Shown: positions 1 to 9,228, counted from the first letter of the stretch. The stretch is 37,682 nt of DNA from Gammaproteobacteria bacterium (GCA_028821145.1 JAPPHC010000074.1:1-37682), one strand, 5' to 3'. The notes: generated from the letters alone by a model not told the origin. Numbers and translations are program-made.

Positions 1-79
1 CCAGCACATCGGGATCGATCAGCGCCGCCCACACGTCTTCGCGCGGGTGCGCCAGACTCTGTTCTCCCCTGATCTCCAT
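1..79 (-). CDS. CoxG/SRPBCC-family protein, 5' end only
   Basis: Reading leftwards from the ATG complementary to 77-79 gives 26 codons, beginning MEIRGEQSLAHPREDVWAAL and continuing IDPDVL, before the window ends. The pattern of a short beta strand, then a proline-basic-acidic turn and a VWxAL(x)DPxVL helix, is the classic N-terminus of the CoxG (carbon monoxide dehydrogenase subunit G) branch of the SRPBCC ligand-binding superfamily. Members of that branch are often found with molybdenum hydroxylases. No strong Shine-Dalgarno sequence is visible upstream. The gene is divergent from the DeoR regulator and shares a ~190-bp intergenic region with it. The family call rests on only 26 residues. 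Any link with the two molybdopterin genes further right is inference. Confidence 0.6.
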   Translation of the reverse strand, partial: MEIRGEQSLAHPREDVWAALIDPDVL

Positions 80-199
80 CGCTGCGGACCGGAAACGGTT
101 TCGGGCGCTATCGTAACCGCAAGCATGGCCGTGGGCGCGCCGACCCGCCAAGCCCGCGCGCCGCGCGCCTTGAGGCCAGGCGTTTGGCGCCCGCGCCGG

Positions 200-228
200 T
201 TGTGAAAATCAATGCAAGTGATTAGGAT
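200..228 (+). promoter_or_regulatory. Candidate sigma70 promoter for the DeoR gene
   Basis: TTGTGA at 200-205 and TAGGAT at 223-228 are separated by 17 bp, each matching four of six consensus positions. The segment is AT-richer than its surroundings and lies about 45 bp before the ATG at 273. The rest of the 80-272 region shows no other clear element apart from the duplicated start region. Confidence 0.33.
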
Positions 229-238
229 TTCGCATCAA

Positions 239-280
239 CCGGGGGGAATTCACATTGAGCCGGGGGGAATTCATGTTGAG
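239..280 (+). repeat. 21-bp tandem duplication spanning the start of the DeoR gene
   Basis: Bases 239-259 and 260-280 are adjacent copies of one 21-bp unit differing at two positions. Each has six G residues followed by AATTCA and then TTGAG. The second copy carries the ATG at 273. The first carries CACATTGAG, so it has an in-frame TTG at 255 but no ATG. The G-run probably serves as the ribosome binding site in each copy. Confidence 0.75.
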
Positions 281-1052
281 CCTGATCGAAAGGCGCTCCG
301 AAATCGTGCGTCAGACTGAGTCCAAGGGCAAGGTAGGGGTGGAGGAACTGGCCCGGATGCTCAACGTTTCGCAAGTCACCATCCGCAATGATCTGAACGC
401 GCTGAACAGCAAGGGGCTGGTCGTGCGCGCCCGCGGCGGCGCCGTCGCTAGCAACCGTCTGACCCGCGAGCTTTCCCTGCAGGAGCGGCACAAGGACAAC
501 CTGTCCGTCAAGCGGCGCCTGGGGCGGGCCGTTGCGGATCTGATCGGCAACGAAGTCCGCACCATAGCGCTGGACTCCGGCACGACGACCGAGGAGGTGG
601 CCCTCTGCCTGCTGGACCATCGGGACCTCACGGTCGTCACCAACGGCCTGAACGTGGCGGCGGCGCTGGCCCGGGCCCGGCACATTGAAATCCTGGTCAC
701 GGGCGGAATACTGCGCACCCGGTCGCTGAGCTTCTTCGGCAAGCATGCCGAGGATGGCCTGCGCCACATACATTTCGACAAGCTGGTACTCGGCGCCGAC
801 GGAATCGATACCGGAGTCGGAGTAACCTCTCACTTCGCGCAGGAGGCCAGCCTGAGCCGCCGGATGTGCAACATGGCCAGCGAGATCATCCTGGTGGCGG
901 ACTCGTCGAAATTCGGCAGGCGCTGCTCGCACATCATCTGCAGGTTCGACCGGATCGACACGCTGGTAACGGACGCGGGCATCCCCCGGGACATCGTTCG
1001 GCAACTGGCCCACGAGGGCGTCAACCTGCACATCGTCGACGAAACCGACTGA
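273..1052 (+). CDS. DeoR-family transcriptional regulator
   Basis: A 259-residue protein with the standard DeoR layout. An N-terminal winged helix-turn-helix (about residues 1-60) contains VEELARMLNVSQVTIRNDL followed by LVVRARGGA, the family's DNA-recognition signature. The C-terminal DeoRC sugar-phosphate-sensing fold (about 75-235) contains DSGTTTEEVA, VVTNGLNVA, VTGGILR and ADSSKFGRR. Such proteins usually repress catabolic genes and are released by a phosphorylated metabolite. The ATG at 273 is preferred over the in-frame TTG at 255 because it follows the second copy of a duplicated G-rich ribosome binding site. It is divergent from the CoxG-like gene and 77 bp upstream of the amidase, so either could be its target. 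The effector cannot be read from sequence. Confidence 0.9.
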   Translation: MLSLIERRSEIVRQTESKGKVGVEELARMLNVSQVTIRNDLNALNSKGLVVRARGGAVASNRLTRELSLQERHKDNLSVKRRLGRAVADLIGNEVRTIALDSGTTTEEVALCLLDHRDLTVVTNGLNVAAALARARHIEILVTGGILRTRSLSFFGKHAEDGLRHIHFDKLVLGADGIDTGVGVTSHFAQEASLSRRMCNMASEIILVADSSKFGRRCSHIICRFDRIDTLVTDAGIPRDIVRQLAHEGVNLHIVDETD

Positions 1053-1129
1053 GGGCGGCCCGCCGCTTGGGTAGCGGCCATAATGATCGGCGTCAAGGCG
1101 TCGGACCCCGCTATGGCCGGACCACATCC

Positions 1130-2431
1130 ATGAAGCGCAATCCGGACTTCGGCTTCCAATCGCAGGGGTTGTGGGCGAGGCTGGCGCGCGGCGAGGTCTC
1201 GAGCGAACAGGCGGTCGAACATTGCATTGCGCGCTACGAGGACCGCGAGCAGGACGTGCAGGCGTTCGCGGCCTTCGACGCGGAGCGGGCGCTGGGCGAA
1301 GCGCGGGCCCGGGACCGCGAGCGCGAACTGCGCGGGCCGCGCGGCCCGCTGCACGGCCTGCCGTTCGCGGTCAAGGACGTGATCGACACGGTGGACCTGC
1401 CCACGCAACGCGGTTCGCCGCGTTACGAGGGCCGGCGCGCCGAGCAGGACGCGGCCTGCGTGCGCCTGCTGCGCCAGGCCGGCTGCGTGCTGCTGGGCAA
1501 GGCGGACACGGTCGAATTTGCCGGCATCGGCCGCGACCCGCCCACCGCCAACCCGCACGATCCCAAGCGCACCCCCGGCGGCTCGTCGGCGGGTTCGGGC
1601 GCTGCCGTGGCCACCGGCATGGCGCCCATGGCGCTGGGAACGCAGACCGGCGGTTCGGTGATCCGGCCGTCCTCGTTCTGCGGCGTGGCGGGCTTCAAGC
1701 CCACGTACGGCCGGGTTCCGGTGCAGGGACTGTGGCTGCATGCGCCCAGCCTCGATACGGTGGGCTGGATGGCCGAGGACGTGGAACTGCTGGCGCGCAC
1801 CGGGGAAACCCTGAACCTGGGCGAATGGCAGGCGCCCGAAGCAGGCCGGAGCCTGCGGATCGGGCTTTACCGCACGCCCTACTGGCCGGACGCCGAACCG
1901 GCCAGCCGGTCGGCCGTGGAGACCGCGGCGGACAGGCTTGCGGCCTCCGGCCATGGCGTCGAGGAGGTGGAGGAAATCCCGGGCGCGGAGAACCTCAACG
2001 AGTGGCAGGACGTGATCATGCACGGCGAGGCGCGGATCTCGCTTATGGCCGAGTACGGCGCCGGCAAGCAGGGCCTGCACGAGGACATCGTCGAGGAGGT
2101 CGAGGTCAACCGCGGGATCACGCCGCGGGCGATGGCCGGGGCCTACGACGGGATCGGCGTCCTGCGCCCGGCGTTCGACCAGCGCCTGGCCGATTACGAC
2201 GCCTGGCTGACGGCCTCGGTGCCGGGTGAAGCGATCCCGCGCAGGGACGGAAACGGCGAGGCCACGTTCAACCGGCTGTTCACGGCGCTGCAGCTGCCGT
2301 GCGTGACGGTCCCGGGCCTTACGGGTCCGGCGGGACTACCGGTGGGCGTGCAGTTCGTAGGCGCGCGGTTCGCCGACATGCGGGTTCTGGCCGCCGGCGC
2401 CATGCTGGAAAAATTACTGGTTGGCGATTGA
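1130..2431 (+). CDS. Amidase signature-family enzyme
   Basis: A 433-residue amidase-signature hydrolase, probably cleaving a small amide or carbamoyl compound in the cytoplasm. The Ser-cisSer-Lys triad is intact: Lys82 in PFAVKD, cis-Ser152 in GGSSAGSG and nucleophile Ser176 in TQTGGSVIRPSSFCG. The 24-residue spacing between the two serines matches GatA and relatives. The open frame extends upstream to 866, but that part overlaps the DeoR gene in another frame and has no amidase character; the ATG at 1130 begins the homologous part. It is unlikely to be GatA itself, because no gatB/gatC is nearby and the C-terminal part is short (GatA is about 480 residues). The hydantoinase locus nearby suggests a role in amide or ureide catabolism. 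This is contextual inference. Confidence 0.88.
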   Translation: MKRNPDFGFQSQGLWARLARGEVSSEQAVEHCIARYEDREQDVQAFAAFDAERALGEARARDRERELRGPRGPLHGLPFAVKDVIDTVDLPTQRGSPRYEGRRAEQDAACVRLLRQAGCVLLGKADTVEFAGIGRDPPTANPHDPKRTPGGSSAGSGAAVATGMAPMALGTQTGGSVIRPSSFCGVAGFKPTYGRVPVQGLWLHAPSLDTVGWMAEDVELLARTGETLNLGEWQAPEAGRSLRIGLYRTPYWPDAEPASRSAVETAADRLAASGHGVEEVEEIPGAENLNEWQDVIMHGEARISLMAEYGAGKQGLHEDIVEEVEVNRGITPRAMAGAYDGIGVLRPAFDQRLADYDAWLTASVPGEAIPRRDGNGEATFNRLFTALQLPCVTVPGLTGPAGLPVGVQFVGARFADMRVLAAGAMLEKLLVGD

Positions 2432-2446
2432 ACTAAAATCTAAAAT

Positions 2447-2482
2447 ATAAGTGAGATATACTTAATATCATACTGATATATT
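2447..2482. terminator. AT-rich hairpins between convergent genes
   Basis: The 36-bp gap between the amidase and MmgE/PrpD stop codons is extremely AT-rich for this genome. TAAGT (2448-2452) pairs with ACTTA (2460-2464), and ATATCA (2465-2470) pairs with TGATAT (2474-2479). The second hairpin reaches into the last codons of the minus-strand gene. The stems lack GC, so this would be a weak bidirectional terminator at best. Confidence 0.35.
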
Positions 2483-3853
2483 AGGTAATTCAGTAAGTTC
2501 ACCGACGCCGTCCAGTTCCTCCAGGCGCGACAGACGCTCGAACAGATCGGCAGCCACATCCTCGGGCACTGCGCCGGTAACCGTCGCGCAATCCATGAAC
2601 TTGGCGCGCAGCTCGTCCGGGGTAAGCGGGTTCTGCCCATGCCCCCGGTAGCGATGGACCGGCGCGCTTTCCAGCGCGGTTCCGTCGTCAAGCGCGACGC
2701 CGACCGTGTCATGGCGCGCCCCCACCGGGTAGATCGGATCGTCGTCCGGGCCTTCCTCCCGCTCCACCTTCCGCATCAGCGCCTGCACGTCGTCGCGCCG
2801 CACGCAATCGTCGCGCATCTCCGCAAATCCCAGGCGCCCGAAGATCAGCGGCGCCGCGACCGCGAACTCGAGACTGAACTTGGCCTGCATGGCATCGGCG
2901 GGCAGCCGGAACTGCATGACGGAAGAGTGCGCCTCGCTGATGCGGGCGGTCACGCGCCGGATCGCCGCAGGTTCCGGACCGTGGTCGGTGCGCAGTTGCA
3001 GGGCCGCATCCACGCAGCGCTGGGCCGCGCCCACGATCGGGTAGCGCTTGATGTTCAGCCCGTGTTCGGCCATGTACCAGTCCCGCCCGAGATCCGATGC
3101 GGCTGAGGCGCGGTCCACTCGGCCCGACGGCGAGATTACCTTCAGGAAGCCCCCTGCCCCATCCAGCGCATCCGGTCCCGCGTCCAGGCCGGCCAGGGCC
3201 CGCCGCACCGCGGTGACGCCGGCTTCGGCCGCGCGCGCGGCCTGGTAGGGCTTGGCCTGGGTCCCGAAGTTGTCCATCACGCCGCCGCCGGCGGCTGCGG
3301 CCAGGCCCAGCGCGTTGCGGGTCTCGCGCCTGGACAGGCCGCGCAGCCGGGTGAGCGCGGCTGCCGCTCCCACCGGGCCATAGACGCCGGTCGGGTGCCA
3401 GCCCGCCCCCTGCATGTAGTCCCGCTCACGCCGCGCGAAGACGCTCCAGACCTCAAATCCAGCCAGGTAGGCTTCAACCATGCGCGCGCCGGAAACCTGA
3501 ACGACTTCGGCTTCCGCGAGGATGGGCGGCGCCAGCACCGCGCTGGTGTGGTTGGCGAACGCGTAGTCGTCGAGATCAAGCGCGTGGGCGGCGGCGGATC
3601 CGATCAGCGCCGCGGCCGAGGCCGGCATGCGCTGGCCGCTCAGCAGCAGCCGCGCCTCCGGGTCGCCCCCGCCGTCGGATTTCAGCAGGTTGCGCACCAC
3701 CGGCTGGTCCACCCCCGCCAGGGCCACGCCGATACAGTCGATGAACCCGGTCACCGCAATACGCCGGGCGCTTGCCGGCGCGCGTGCGGGCAGCTCGCCG
3801 CAAAGGAAGTCGAGAACGGATTCGGTCAGCGCACCCATGGCCGCACGAACCAT
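2468..3853 (-). CDS. MmgE/PrpD-family protein
   Basis: About 461 residues, the usual length for the MmgE/PrpD family, which includes 2-methylcitrate dehydratase and cis-aconitate decarboxylase. Visible family marks are the N-terminal helical bundle with FIDCIGVALAG, AAAHALDLDDYAFANHTS, the WHPTGVYGPVGAAAA stretch, and IKRYPIVGAAQRCVDA before the C-terminal lid domain. The chosen ATG lies at 3851-3853; an equally plausible ATG is at 3838. The longer frame to 3913 adds an arginine-rich stretch unlike the family. It is divergent from hyuA across about 60 bp, and a paralogue lies at the end of the hyu operon, so the two may handle related hydroxy-acid or lactone-like substrates. The last codons are AT-rich, unlike the rest of the gene. 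Confidence 0.88.
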   Translation of the reverse strand: MVRAAMGALTESVLDFLCGELPARAPASARRIAVTGFIDCIGVALAGVDQPVVRNLLKSDGGGDPEARLLLSGQRMPASAAALIGSAAAHALDLDDYAFANHTSAVLAPPILAEAEVVQVSGARMVEAYLAGFEVWSVFARRERDYMQGAGWHPTGVYGPVGAAAALTRLRGLSRRETRNALGLAAAAGGGVMDNFGTQAKPYQAARAAEAGVTAVRRALAGLDAGPDALDGAGGFLKVISPSGRVDRASAASDLGRDWYMAEHGLNIKRYPIVGAAQRCVDAALQLRTDHGPEPAAIRRVTARISEAHSSVMQFRLPADAMQAKFSLEFAVAAPLIFGRLGFAEMRDDCVRRDDVQALMRKVEREEGPDDDPIYPVGARHDTVGVALDDGTALESAPVHRYRGHGQNPLTPDELRAKFMDCATVTGAVPEDVAADLFERLSRLEELDGVGELTELPNISV

Positions 3854-3915
3854 ACACGACCCACGGTGTGCGAAAATCGCCGTCTTTCTGGGCGCGCGAA
3901 GAGGCGCGGGCAACT

Positions 3916-5997
3916 TTGGCGCGTATCGGCATCGACATCGGCGGAACGTTCACCGACCTCATCGCCGCCGGCCGCGACGGACAGGTGCTGGCCACCCACA
4001 AACTCGCCTCCACCCCCGACGACCCGTCCCGCGCCGCCATGCAGGGCGCGGAAGAACTGCTGCGCAAGGCCGGCCTCGATTTCGCCGACGTCGAGTTCTG
4101 CTGTCACGGCACGACCGTGGCCACCAATGCGCTGCTGGAACGCAAGGGCGCCAGGACCGGGCTGATCACGACCCGCGGTTTTCGCGACGTACTGCACATC
4201 GGGCGCAAGGACCGCCCGTACAACTTCTCGCACTACCAGGAGATCGCCCGCCAGAGCCGCCCGCTGGCGCCGCGCCGCTGGCGGATGACGGTGCGCGAAC
4301 GGATCCGCGCGCCCGACGGCGAGGTCGAAGCGCCGCTCAACGAGGACGACGTACTCAAAGCCGTCGCGCTTCTCAGGGAACAGGGCATCGAATCCGTCGC
4401 GGTCTGCTGCCTTTTCTCCTTCCTCAACCCGGAACACGAGCGGCGCATCGCGGACATCGCGCGGCGCGAGTTCCCCGAGGCCTTCGTCACCGCCAGCCAC
4501 GAGATCGCGCCGCTGGTGCGCGAATACGAGCGCTTCTCCACCACCGCGATGAACGCCTACGTGGGCCCGGTGACCGGCCGCTACGTGCGCCGCTTCGCCG
4601 CCGCGCTCGAGGAGGCGGGCGTGCCGGCGCAACTGCGCCTGATGACGTCCAGCGGCGGCATGGTCGCCCCCGCCGAGGCCTGGCGGCGGCCGGTCAACCT
4701 ATTGCTTTCCGGGCCGGTGGGCGCACTGATCGCGGGCATCGAGGCCGGCGCCGAAATCGGGCGCAGGAACGTGATCACGCTGGACGTGGGCGGGACCTCC
4801 GCGGACATCGGCGTGGCGCCGGACGGCGAAATGCGCATGCGCAGCCTGCTCGATACCCGCGTCGGCGACTACGACGTGATGACGCCGATGGTCGATATCG
4901 CGACGCTGGGCGCCGGCGGCGGCTCGATCGCCTGGCTGGACCCCGAGGGCATGTTCCGCGTGGGCCCGCAAAGCGCCGGCGCCGATCCGGGACCGGCCTG
5001 CTACGGCAAGGGCGGCGACCGGCCCACCGTTACCGACGCGCTTCTGGTCAGCGGCTGGTACCGCGCCGACCACCTCGCGGACGCCGTCCCCACGCTGACG
5101 CCGGACCGGGCCCGCGACGCCATCCGCCGGCAGGTCGCTAAGCCGCTCGGCCTGACGCTGGAGGACGCCGCCGGGGGGATCTTCGATATCGCGGTCAACA
5201 ACATGGTCGAGGCAATGCGCCTGGCCAGCGTGTCCAAGGGCTTTGACCCGCGCGAATTCACGCTGGTAGCCTATGGCGGCGCGGGCGGGGCCTTCGCCGC
5301 GCCGGTGGCCGAAGCGCTGGCCATCGGCGAAGTGCTGATTCCGCCGCACCCCGGCGTTGGCGCGGCCGGCGGGCTCCTGTGCGCGCAGGTGCGCTATGAA
5401 TTCAAGGCAACGCTTTGGGGCGATCTGGAAGACCTGGATTACGCGGCCGTGTCCGGCCGGTTCGATGAGATGACGCAAGAAGCCACCCAGCGGCTGGCCG
5501 GCGACGGGTTCGGCGCGGACGAAGTGCGCCTGAAACTCTGGGCCGAGTGCCGCTATGCCGGCCAGGGCAACGAGCTGGCGGTGGATACGCCGCCCGGCGA
5601 CATCGATGCGAAGTGGGCCGCGGCGCTGCGCGAGCGTTTCGACGCCGAGCATGAGCGCGCCTATCTGCGCGCCTACCCGGACATGCCGGTGCGGGTCATC
5701 AACCTCGGCGTGTCCGCGTACGTGCCCGGCACGCCGCTCGTGTCCGCCCAGGCTGAGGAGGAGGCCTCCGGCGACGCCGAACCGCTGCTGACCGCGCCCT
5801 GCCGCTTCCCCGGCGCCGGCGATGCGCTGGCCACGTCGTTCTACCTCCGCTCCGCTCTCAGGCCGGGCCACCGCATCGAAGGTCCCGCGATCGTCGAGCA
5901 GTCCGACACCACCACCGCGATCCCACCGGGCTGGCAGGCTCGCGTGGACCGCTATTCGAACCTCCGCCTGACCCCCGGGAGCGAGGACAGTCCATGA
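3916..5997 (+). CDS. hyuA: Hydantoinase/oxoprolinase family protein, HyuA-type subunit
   Basis: A 693-residue ATP-dependent cyclic-amide hydrolase or acetophenone-carboxylase-like large subunit. The Hydantoinase_A N-terminal domain starts with GIDIGGTFTDL (about residues 5-15) and contains CHGTTVATNALLERKG (about 63). The central actin-like ATPase domain has LDVGGTSADIGV (about 289) and GAGGGSIA, then SAGADPGPACYGKGG. The C-terminal part has YGGAGGAFAAPVA (about 453) and PPHPGVGAAGG. I chose the TTG at 3916, giving MARIGIDIGG as in most homologues; a GTG at 3868 is in frame but adds a non-homologous leader. Its stop overlaps the next gene's start as ATGA, so the A and B subunits are probably made together. 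The substrate (hydantoin, 5-oxoproline, ketone) cannot be decided from sequence alone. Confidence 0.92.
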   Translation: MARIGIDIGGTFTDLIAAGRDGQVLATHKLASTPDDPSRAAMQGAEELLRKAGLDFADVEFCCHGTTVATNALLERKGARTGLITTRGFRDVLHIGRKDRPYNFSHYQEIARQSRPLAPRRWRMTVRERIRAPDGEVEAPLNEDDVLKAVALLREQGIESVAVCCLFSFLNPEHERRIADIARREFPEAFVTASHEIAPLVREYERFSTTAMNAYVGPVTGRYVRRFAAALEEAGVPAQLRLMTSSGGMVAPAEAWRRPVNLLLSGPVGALIAGIEAGAEIGRRNVITLDVGGTSADIGVAPDGEMRMRSLLDTRVGDYDVMTPMVDIATLGAGGGSIAWLDPEGMFRVGPQSAGADPGPACYGKGGDRPTVTDALLVSGWYRADHLADAVPTLTPDRARDAIRRQVAKPLGLTLEDAAGGIFDIAVNNMVEAMRLASVSKGFDPREFTLVAYGGAGGAFAAPVAEALAIGEVLIPPHPGVGAAGGLLCAQVRYEFKATLWGDLEDLDYAAVSGRFDEMTQEATQRLAGDGFGADEVRLKLWAECRYAGQGNELAVDTPPGDIDAKWAAALRERFDAEHERAYLRAYPDMPVRVINLGVSAYVPGTPLVSAQAEEEASGDAEPLLTAPCRFPGAGDALATSFYLRSALRPGHRIEGPAIVEQSDTTTAIPPGWQARVDRYSNLRLTPGSEDSP

Positions 5998-7826
5998 ACG
6001 CCGCCGAACTCTGGCCCGGACTCGACCAGGCGCGCAGCACCGGACTGGGCGCGCACGCCGAGCGCCGCTGGAACCGCGTCGAGGTGGACCCCGTTTCGCT
6101 GCAGGTGATCGGCGGCGCCCTGCACTCCATCGCCCACGAGATGGCCGAACTGCTCGTGCGCATGGCCTATTCCAGCGTCATGCGCGAGTCGCGCGACATC
6201 GGCGCGGCGCTGCTGGACTTCGACGGGCGGCAGTTGTGCGAGAGCGACTCCACGCCCATGCACTGCGGCTCCCTGCCCGCCTACGTGCGCGGCATCGACC
6301 GCAAGCACCGCGGGCGCTACCGGCCCGGCGACGTCTATCTGCACAACCACCCGTACCACGGCGCATCGCACAGTCCCGACTACGGCGTGCTGCTGCCGCT
6401 GTTCGTGGGCGGCGTGCACGTCGGCTTCGCCGGCTGCACCGGCCACATGGTGGACATCGGCGCCGCCGACCCGGGATTCTCCGTGGACGTGCCGGACTTC
6501 TTCGCCGAGGGCCAGATCCTCGATGCGGTGAAACTGCACGCTGCCGGCGAACGGAGCGAGGGCCTCTGGTCGCTGATCATGGACAACGTGCGCACGCCCG
6601 AGGCCAACGCCGGCGATCTCGAGGCGATGATCGCCTGCTGCCGGCTGGGCGAGGAGCGTTTCGCGGGACTTGTCGCGCAGCACGGCCTGGACCGCGTGAT
6701 GAGCGCGGCCGAGGAGTGGATGAACTACGCCGAGCGGCGGATGCGCGCGCGGATCGAGGAACTGCCCGACGGCGAGTACCCGGCGCCGGACGCCTGGCTG
6801 GAGGACGACGGCAAGCACTTCGGCAAGCCGCTGAAGATCGCGACGCGCGTTCTGGTGCGCGGCGGCGACATCTGCGTGGACCTGACCGGCTCCACGCCGC
6901 AGACCTCTACCGGCTTCAACTGCCCCTTCGAGGGCAGCGTGCTGCCGGCCGTGAACTTCGCGGTGCGGGCCCTGCTGCTGGACGAAACCGCCGAGGGCGC
7001 GGGCGTGCCGCAGAACGACGGCGTTTTCCGCCCCGTTTACGCCCACGCCCCGAAAGGCAGCATCTTCAACCCGATCTACCCGCGCGGCTGCGAGGCGCGC
7101 TTCACCCAGATCAACCGCATCCCCGACCAGGTCCTGGCGGCGCTGAGCGGGGCGCTGCCGGAGCGCGTCACCGGGGGCAACTCCGCCAATGTTTCGTGCT
7201 TCGTTTATTCGTTCGAGTCGTACCGGGGCAAATACCAGATCAACGTCGAGATCAACGAGGGCTCGTACGGCGGCCGTCACGGCCGCGACGGCCTCGACAC
7301 CGTGGACACGCTGATGGCCAATACCCGCAACAATCCGCTGGAGGAGATGGAGCTGTCGGCGCCGATGCTGTGCGAGCGCTACGAGCTGCGCGACGAAGCC
7401 CCGGCCCCCGGACGCTGGCGCGGCGGCATGGGCGCGGTCAAGACCTGGCGCTTTCTCGAGGGCGCGGCGGTCAGTTCCACCGGCGACAACCGCTCCGGCG
7501 ATCCACCGCGCGGCATCTTCGGCGGCGCCGACGGACTGCCCGGCCAGGTGAAGGTCAATCCGGGCACTCCCGACGAGCAGGAACTGCCGGCCAAGGTGTC
7601 GCACGCCCGTTTCGAGGCCGGCGACCGGCTGGAGATCACGCTGGTGTCCGGCGGCGGCTACGGCGACCCGCTTGAGCGCGATCCCGCGAGCGTGGCCGAC
7701 AACGTGCTCGACGGGCTGCTCTCGAGCGATGAGGCGCGCGAGCAGTACGGCGTCGTGATCGACCCGGAAACCGGCGCGCCGGACCTGCCCGCCACCGAAG
7801 CCCTGCGCTCCCGGGAGCAATCATGA
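5994..7826 (+). CDS. hyuB: Hydantoinase B/oxoprolinase family protein, HyuB-type subunit
   Basis: A 610-residue partner subunit of HyuA. After a short variable leader (residues 1-28) comes VDPVSLQVIGGALHSIAHEM, then RESRDIGAALLD, HNHPYHGASHSPDYGV and GHMVDIGAADPG, all at the positions expected in Hydantoinase_B proteins. The conserved C-terminal GGGYGDPLERDP lies near residue 552. Many relatives have NDPYHGGTH where this one has HNHPYHGASH, a small deviation near the expected active-site region. Translation is coupled to hyuA by an ATGA overlap, and the same overlap links it to the downstream MmgE/PrpD gene. This argues that all three act in one pathway. The A and B proteins normally form a heteromeric cytoplasmic enzyme. 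Confidence 0.92.
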   Translation: MNAAELWPGLDQARSTGLGAHAERRWNRVEVDPVSLQVIGGALHSIAHEMAELLVRMAYSSVMRESRDIGAALLDFDGRQLCESDSTPMHCGSLPAYVRGIDRKHRGRYRPGDVYLHNHPYHGASHSPDYGVLLPLFVGGVHVGFAGCTGHMVDIGAADPGFSVDVPDFFAEGQILDAVKLHAAGERSEGLWSLIMDNVRTPEANAGDLEAMIACCRLGEERFAGLVAQHGLDRVMSAAEEWMNYAERRMRARIEELPDGEYPAPDAWLEDDGKHFGKPLKIATRVLVRGGDICVDLTGSTPQTSTGFNCPFEGSVLPAVNFAVRALLLDETAEGAGVPQNDGVFRPVYAHAPKGSIFNPIYPRGCEARFTQINRIPDQVLAALSGALPERVTGGNSANVSCFVYSFESYRGKYQINVEINEGSYGGRHGRDGLDTVDTLMANTRNNPLEEMELSAPMLCERYELRDEAPAPGRWRGGMGAVKTWRFLEGAAVSSTGDNRSGDPPRGIFGGADGLPGQVKVNPGTPDEQELPAKVSHARFEAGDRLEITLVSGGGYGDPLERDPASVADNVLDGLLSSDEAREQYGVVIDPETGAPDLPATEALRSREQS

Positions 7827-9199
7827 GCGTGGCCGAGAACGGGCGCAGCCTGGCGCTGGCCGAGGAACTGCTGGCGGTGGGCGACGCCTCCCTGGCCGAG
7901 CGCGACCTCAAGCAGGTCCGGAACCTGGTCCTCGACCACCTCGGCTGCTGCTACGCCGGTTCGCTGCTGGCCTGGGGCCGGCGCATGCACGAGTGGGCCG
8001 CGCCGCACGCGGACTCGGGCAACGCGCCGCTTTTGGCTTCGCAAACGCGCCTGGCGCCCGGCCTTGCGGCGTTCGTCAACGCCACCGCCGCCCACGGCCT
8101 GGAACTGGACGACACCCACGACGAGTCGGTCAGCCATCCGGGCGCGGCCGTCATCGCCTCCAGCCTGGCGCTGGCGGCCCACCACGGCTTGAGCGGCGAA
8201 CGGCTGGCCGCCGCGATCCATGCCGGCTACGAGGCGGTCGGCCGCGTGGGCGCGGCCACCAACGCGGCCGAGACCATCGAACTGGGCTTTCATCCCACCA
8301 GCCTGTTCGTCGGCTTCGGCGCGGCCGCCGCGGCGGCCGTGCTGCTGAACCTGTCGCCGAGGGAACTGGCGCGCGGCTGGGGGCTTGTGCTGTCCATGGC
8401 CGGCGGCTCGATGCAGTTCAGCCAGGAGCCGGAAGGCACGACCGTCAAGCGCCTGCACGGCGGCTACGCGGCGCTGCACGGCGTAATGGCCGCGGAACAC
8501 GCCGGGCTCGGCATCGCCGGACCCGAGCAGGCGCTGGAGGGCCGCTACGGCCTGATCAGCAACTTCGGCGCCGATTCCGATCCCGAGCGTCTCAACCGCC
8601 CACACCCCGACGGCCCGGAGATCCACCGCATCAGCTACAAGCCCTATCCCTGCTGCCGCCTGTTCCACTCCACCCTCGACGCCCTTGCAGAGGTCACGGA
8701 CGATTTCAGCCTGGATCCGCAGGAAATCGAATCGATCGTCGTGGGCGGGCCCGACATCATGGTCACCCAGCACATGCTGCGCCGGCCGACCTCGGAGATG
8801 GCCGCGCAATACAGCCTGCCGTTCACGCTGGGCGCGGCGCTCTACTACGGGCCGGCTTCGGTGGCCGGCTTCATGGGCGACGCGCTCGAGGACCGGCGCA
8901 CGCTGGCGATCGCCGATCGCGTCGACGCGGTGGCGGACCCGGACATGCAGGCGGCCTTCCCGGCGCACTTCGGAAGCTGGCTGGAACTCAAGGACCGCAA
9001 TGGCGAAACCCGCCGCTCGGACGTGCTCGACAGCCTCGGCACGCCCGCCAACCCGATGCGCCGCGACGACCTCGTCGCGAAGTTCGATTCTCTGACCGCC
9101 GGCGACAACGGCATTGACGGCGCCGATATTGCCGCCAAGCTCGAAGAACTGCACCAAATGCGTCTAATTGACGCTCTTCTTGCACCCTTCTGCAAGTAA
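7823..9199 (+). CDS. MmgE/PrpD-family protein, second copy
   Basis: A 458-residue MmgE/PrpD homologue. The family's LDHLGCCYAG near the start, AAHGLELDDTHDESVSHPG (about residue 92), FHPTSLFVGFGAAAAAAV and ISYKPYPCCRLFHSTLDAL are all present in the usual order. It starts with an ATG overlapping the hyuB stop, so it is part of the same transcript. This copy clearly differs from the divergent one at 2468-3853 but has the same architecture. Family members dehydrate, decarboxylate or isomerise tricarboxylic and related acids. Co-transcription with hyuAB suggests it acts on the acid released by ring opening, which is inference. The end of the gene carries a short non-conserved alpha-helical tail. 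Confidence 0.9.
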   Translation: MSVAENGRSLALAEELLAVGDASLAERDLKQVRNLVLDHLGCCYAGSLLAWGRRMHEWAAPHADSGNAPLLASQTRLAPGLAAFVNATAAHGLELDDTHDESVSHPGAAVIASSLALAAHHGLSGERLAAAIHAGYEAVGRVGAATNAAETIELGFHPTSLFVGFGAAAAAAVLLNLSPRELARGWGLVLSMAGGSMQFSQEPEGTTVKRLHGGYAALHGVMAAEHAGLGIAGPEQALEGRYGLISNFGADSDPERLNRPHPDGPEIHRISYKPYPCCRLFHSTLDALAEVTDDFSLDPQEIESIVVGGPDIMVTQHMLRRPTSEMAAQYSLPFTLGAALYYGPASVAGFMGDALEDRRTLAIADRVDAVADPDMQAAFPAHFGSWLELKDRNGETRRSDVLDSLGTPANPMRRDDLVAKFDSLTAGDNGIDGADIAAKLEELHQMRLIDALLAPFCK

Positions 9200-9228
9200 A
9201 TTCGCTCATAAGGAAGACTTCAACGCCT

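Noticed and set aside
866-1129. N-terminal extension of the amidase frame
   Set aside because: It overlaps the DeoR gene in another frame and has no amidase similarity; homology begins at ATG 1130.
1130-2431. GatA subunit of the tRNA amidotransferase
   Set aside because: The triad matches, but no gatB or gatC is adjacent, and the context and shorter C-terminus favour a catabolic amidase.
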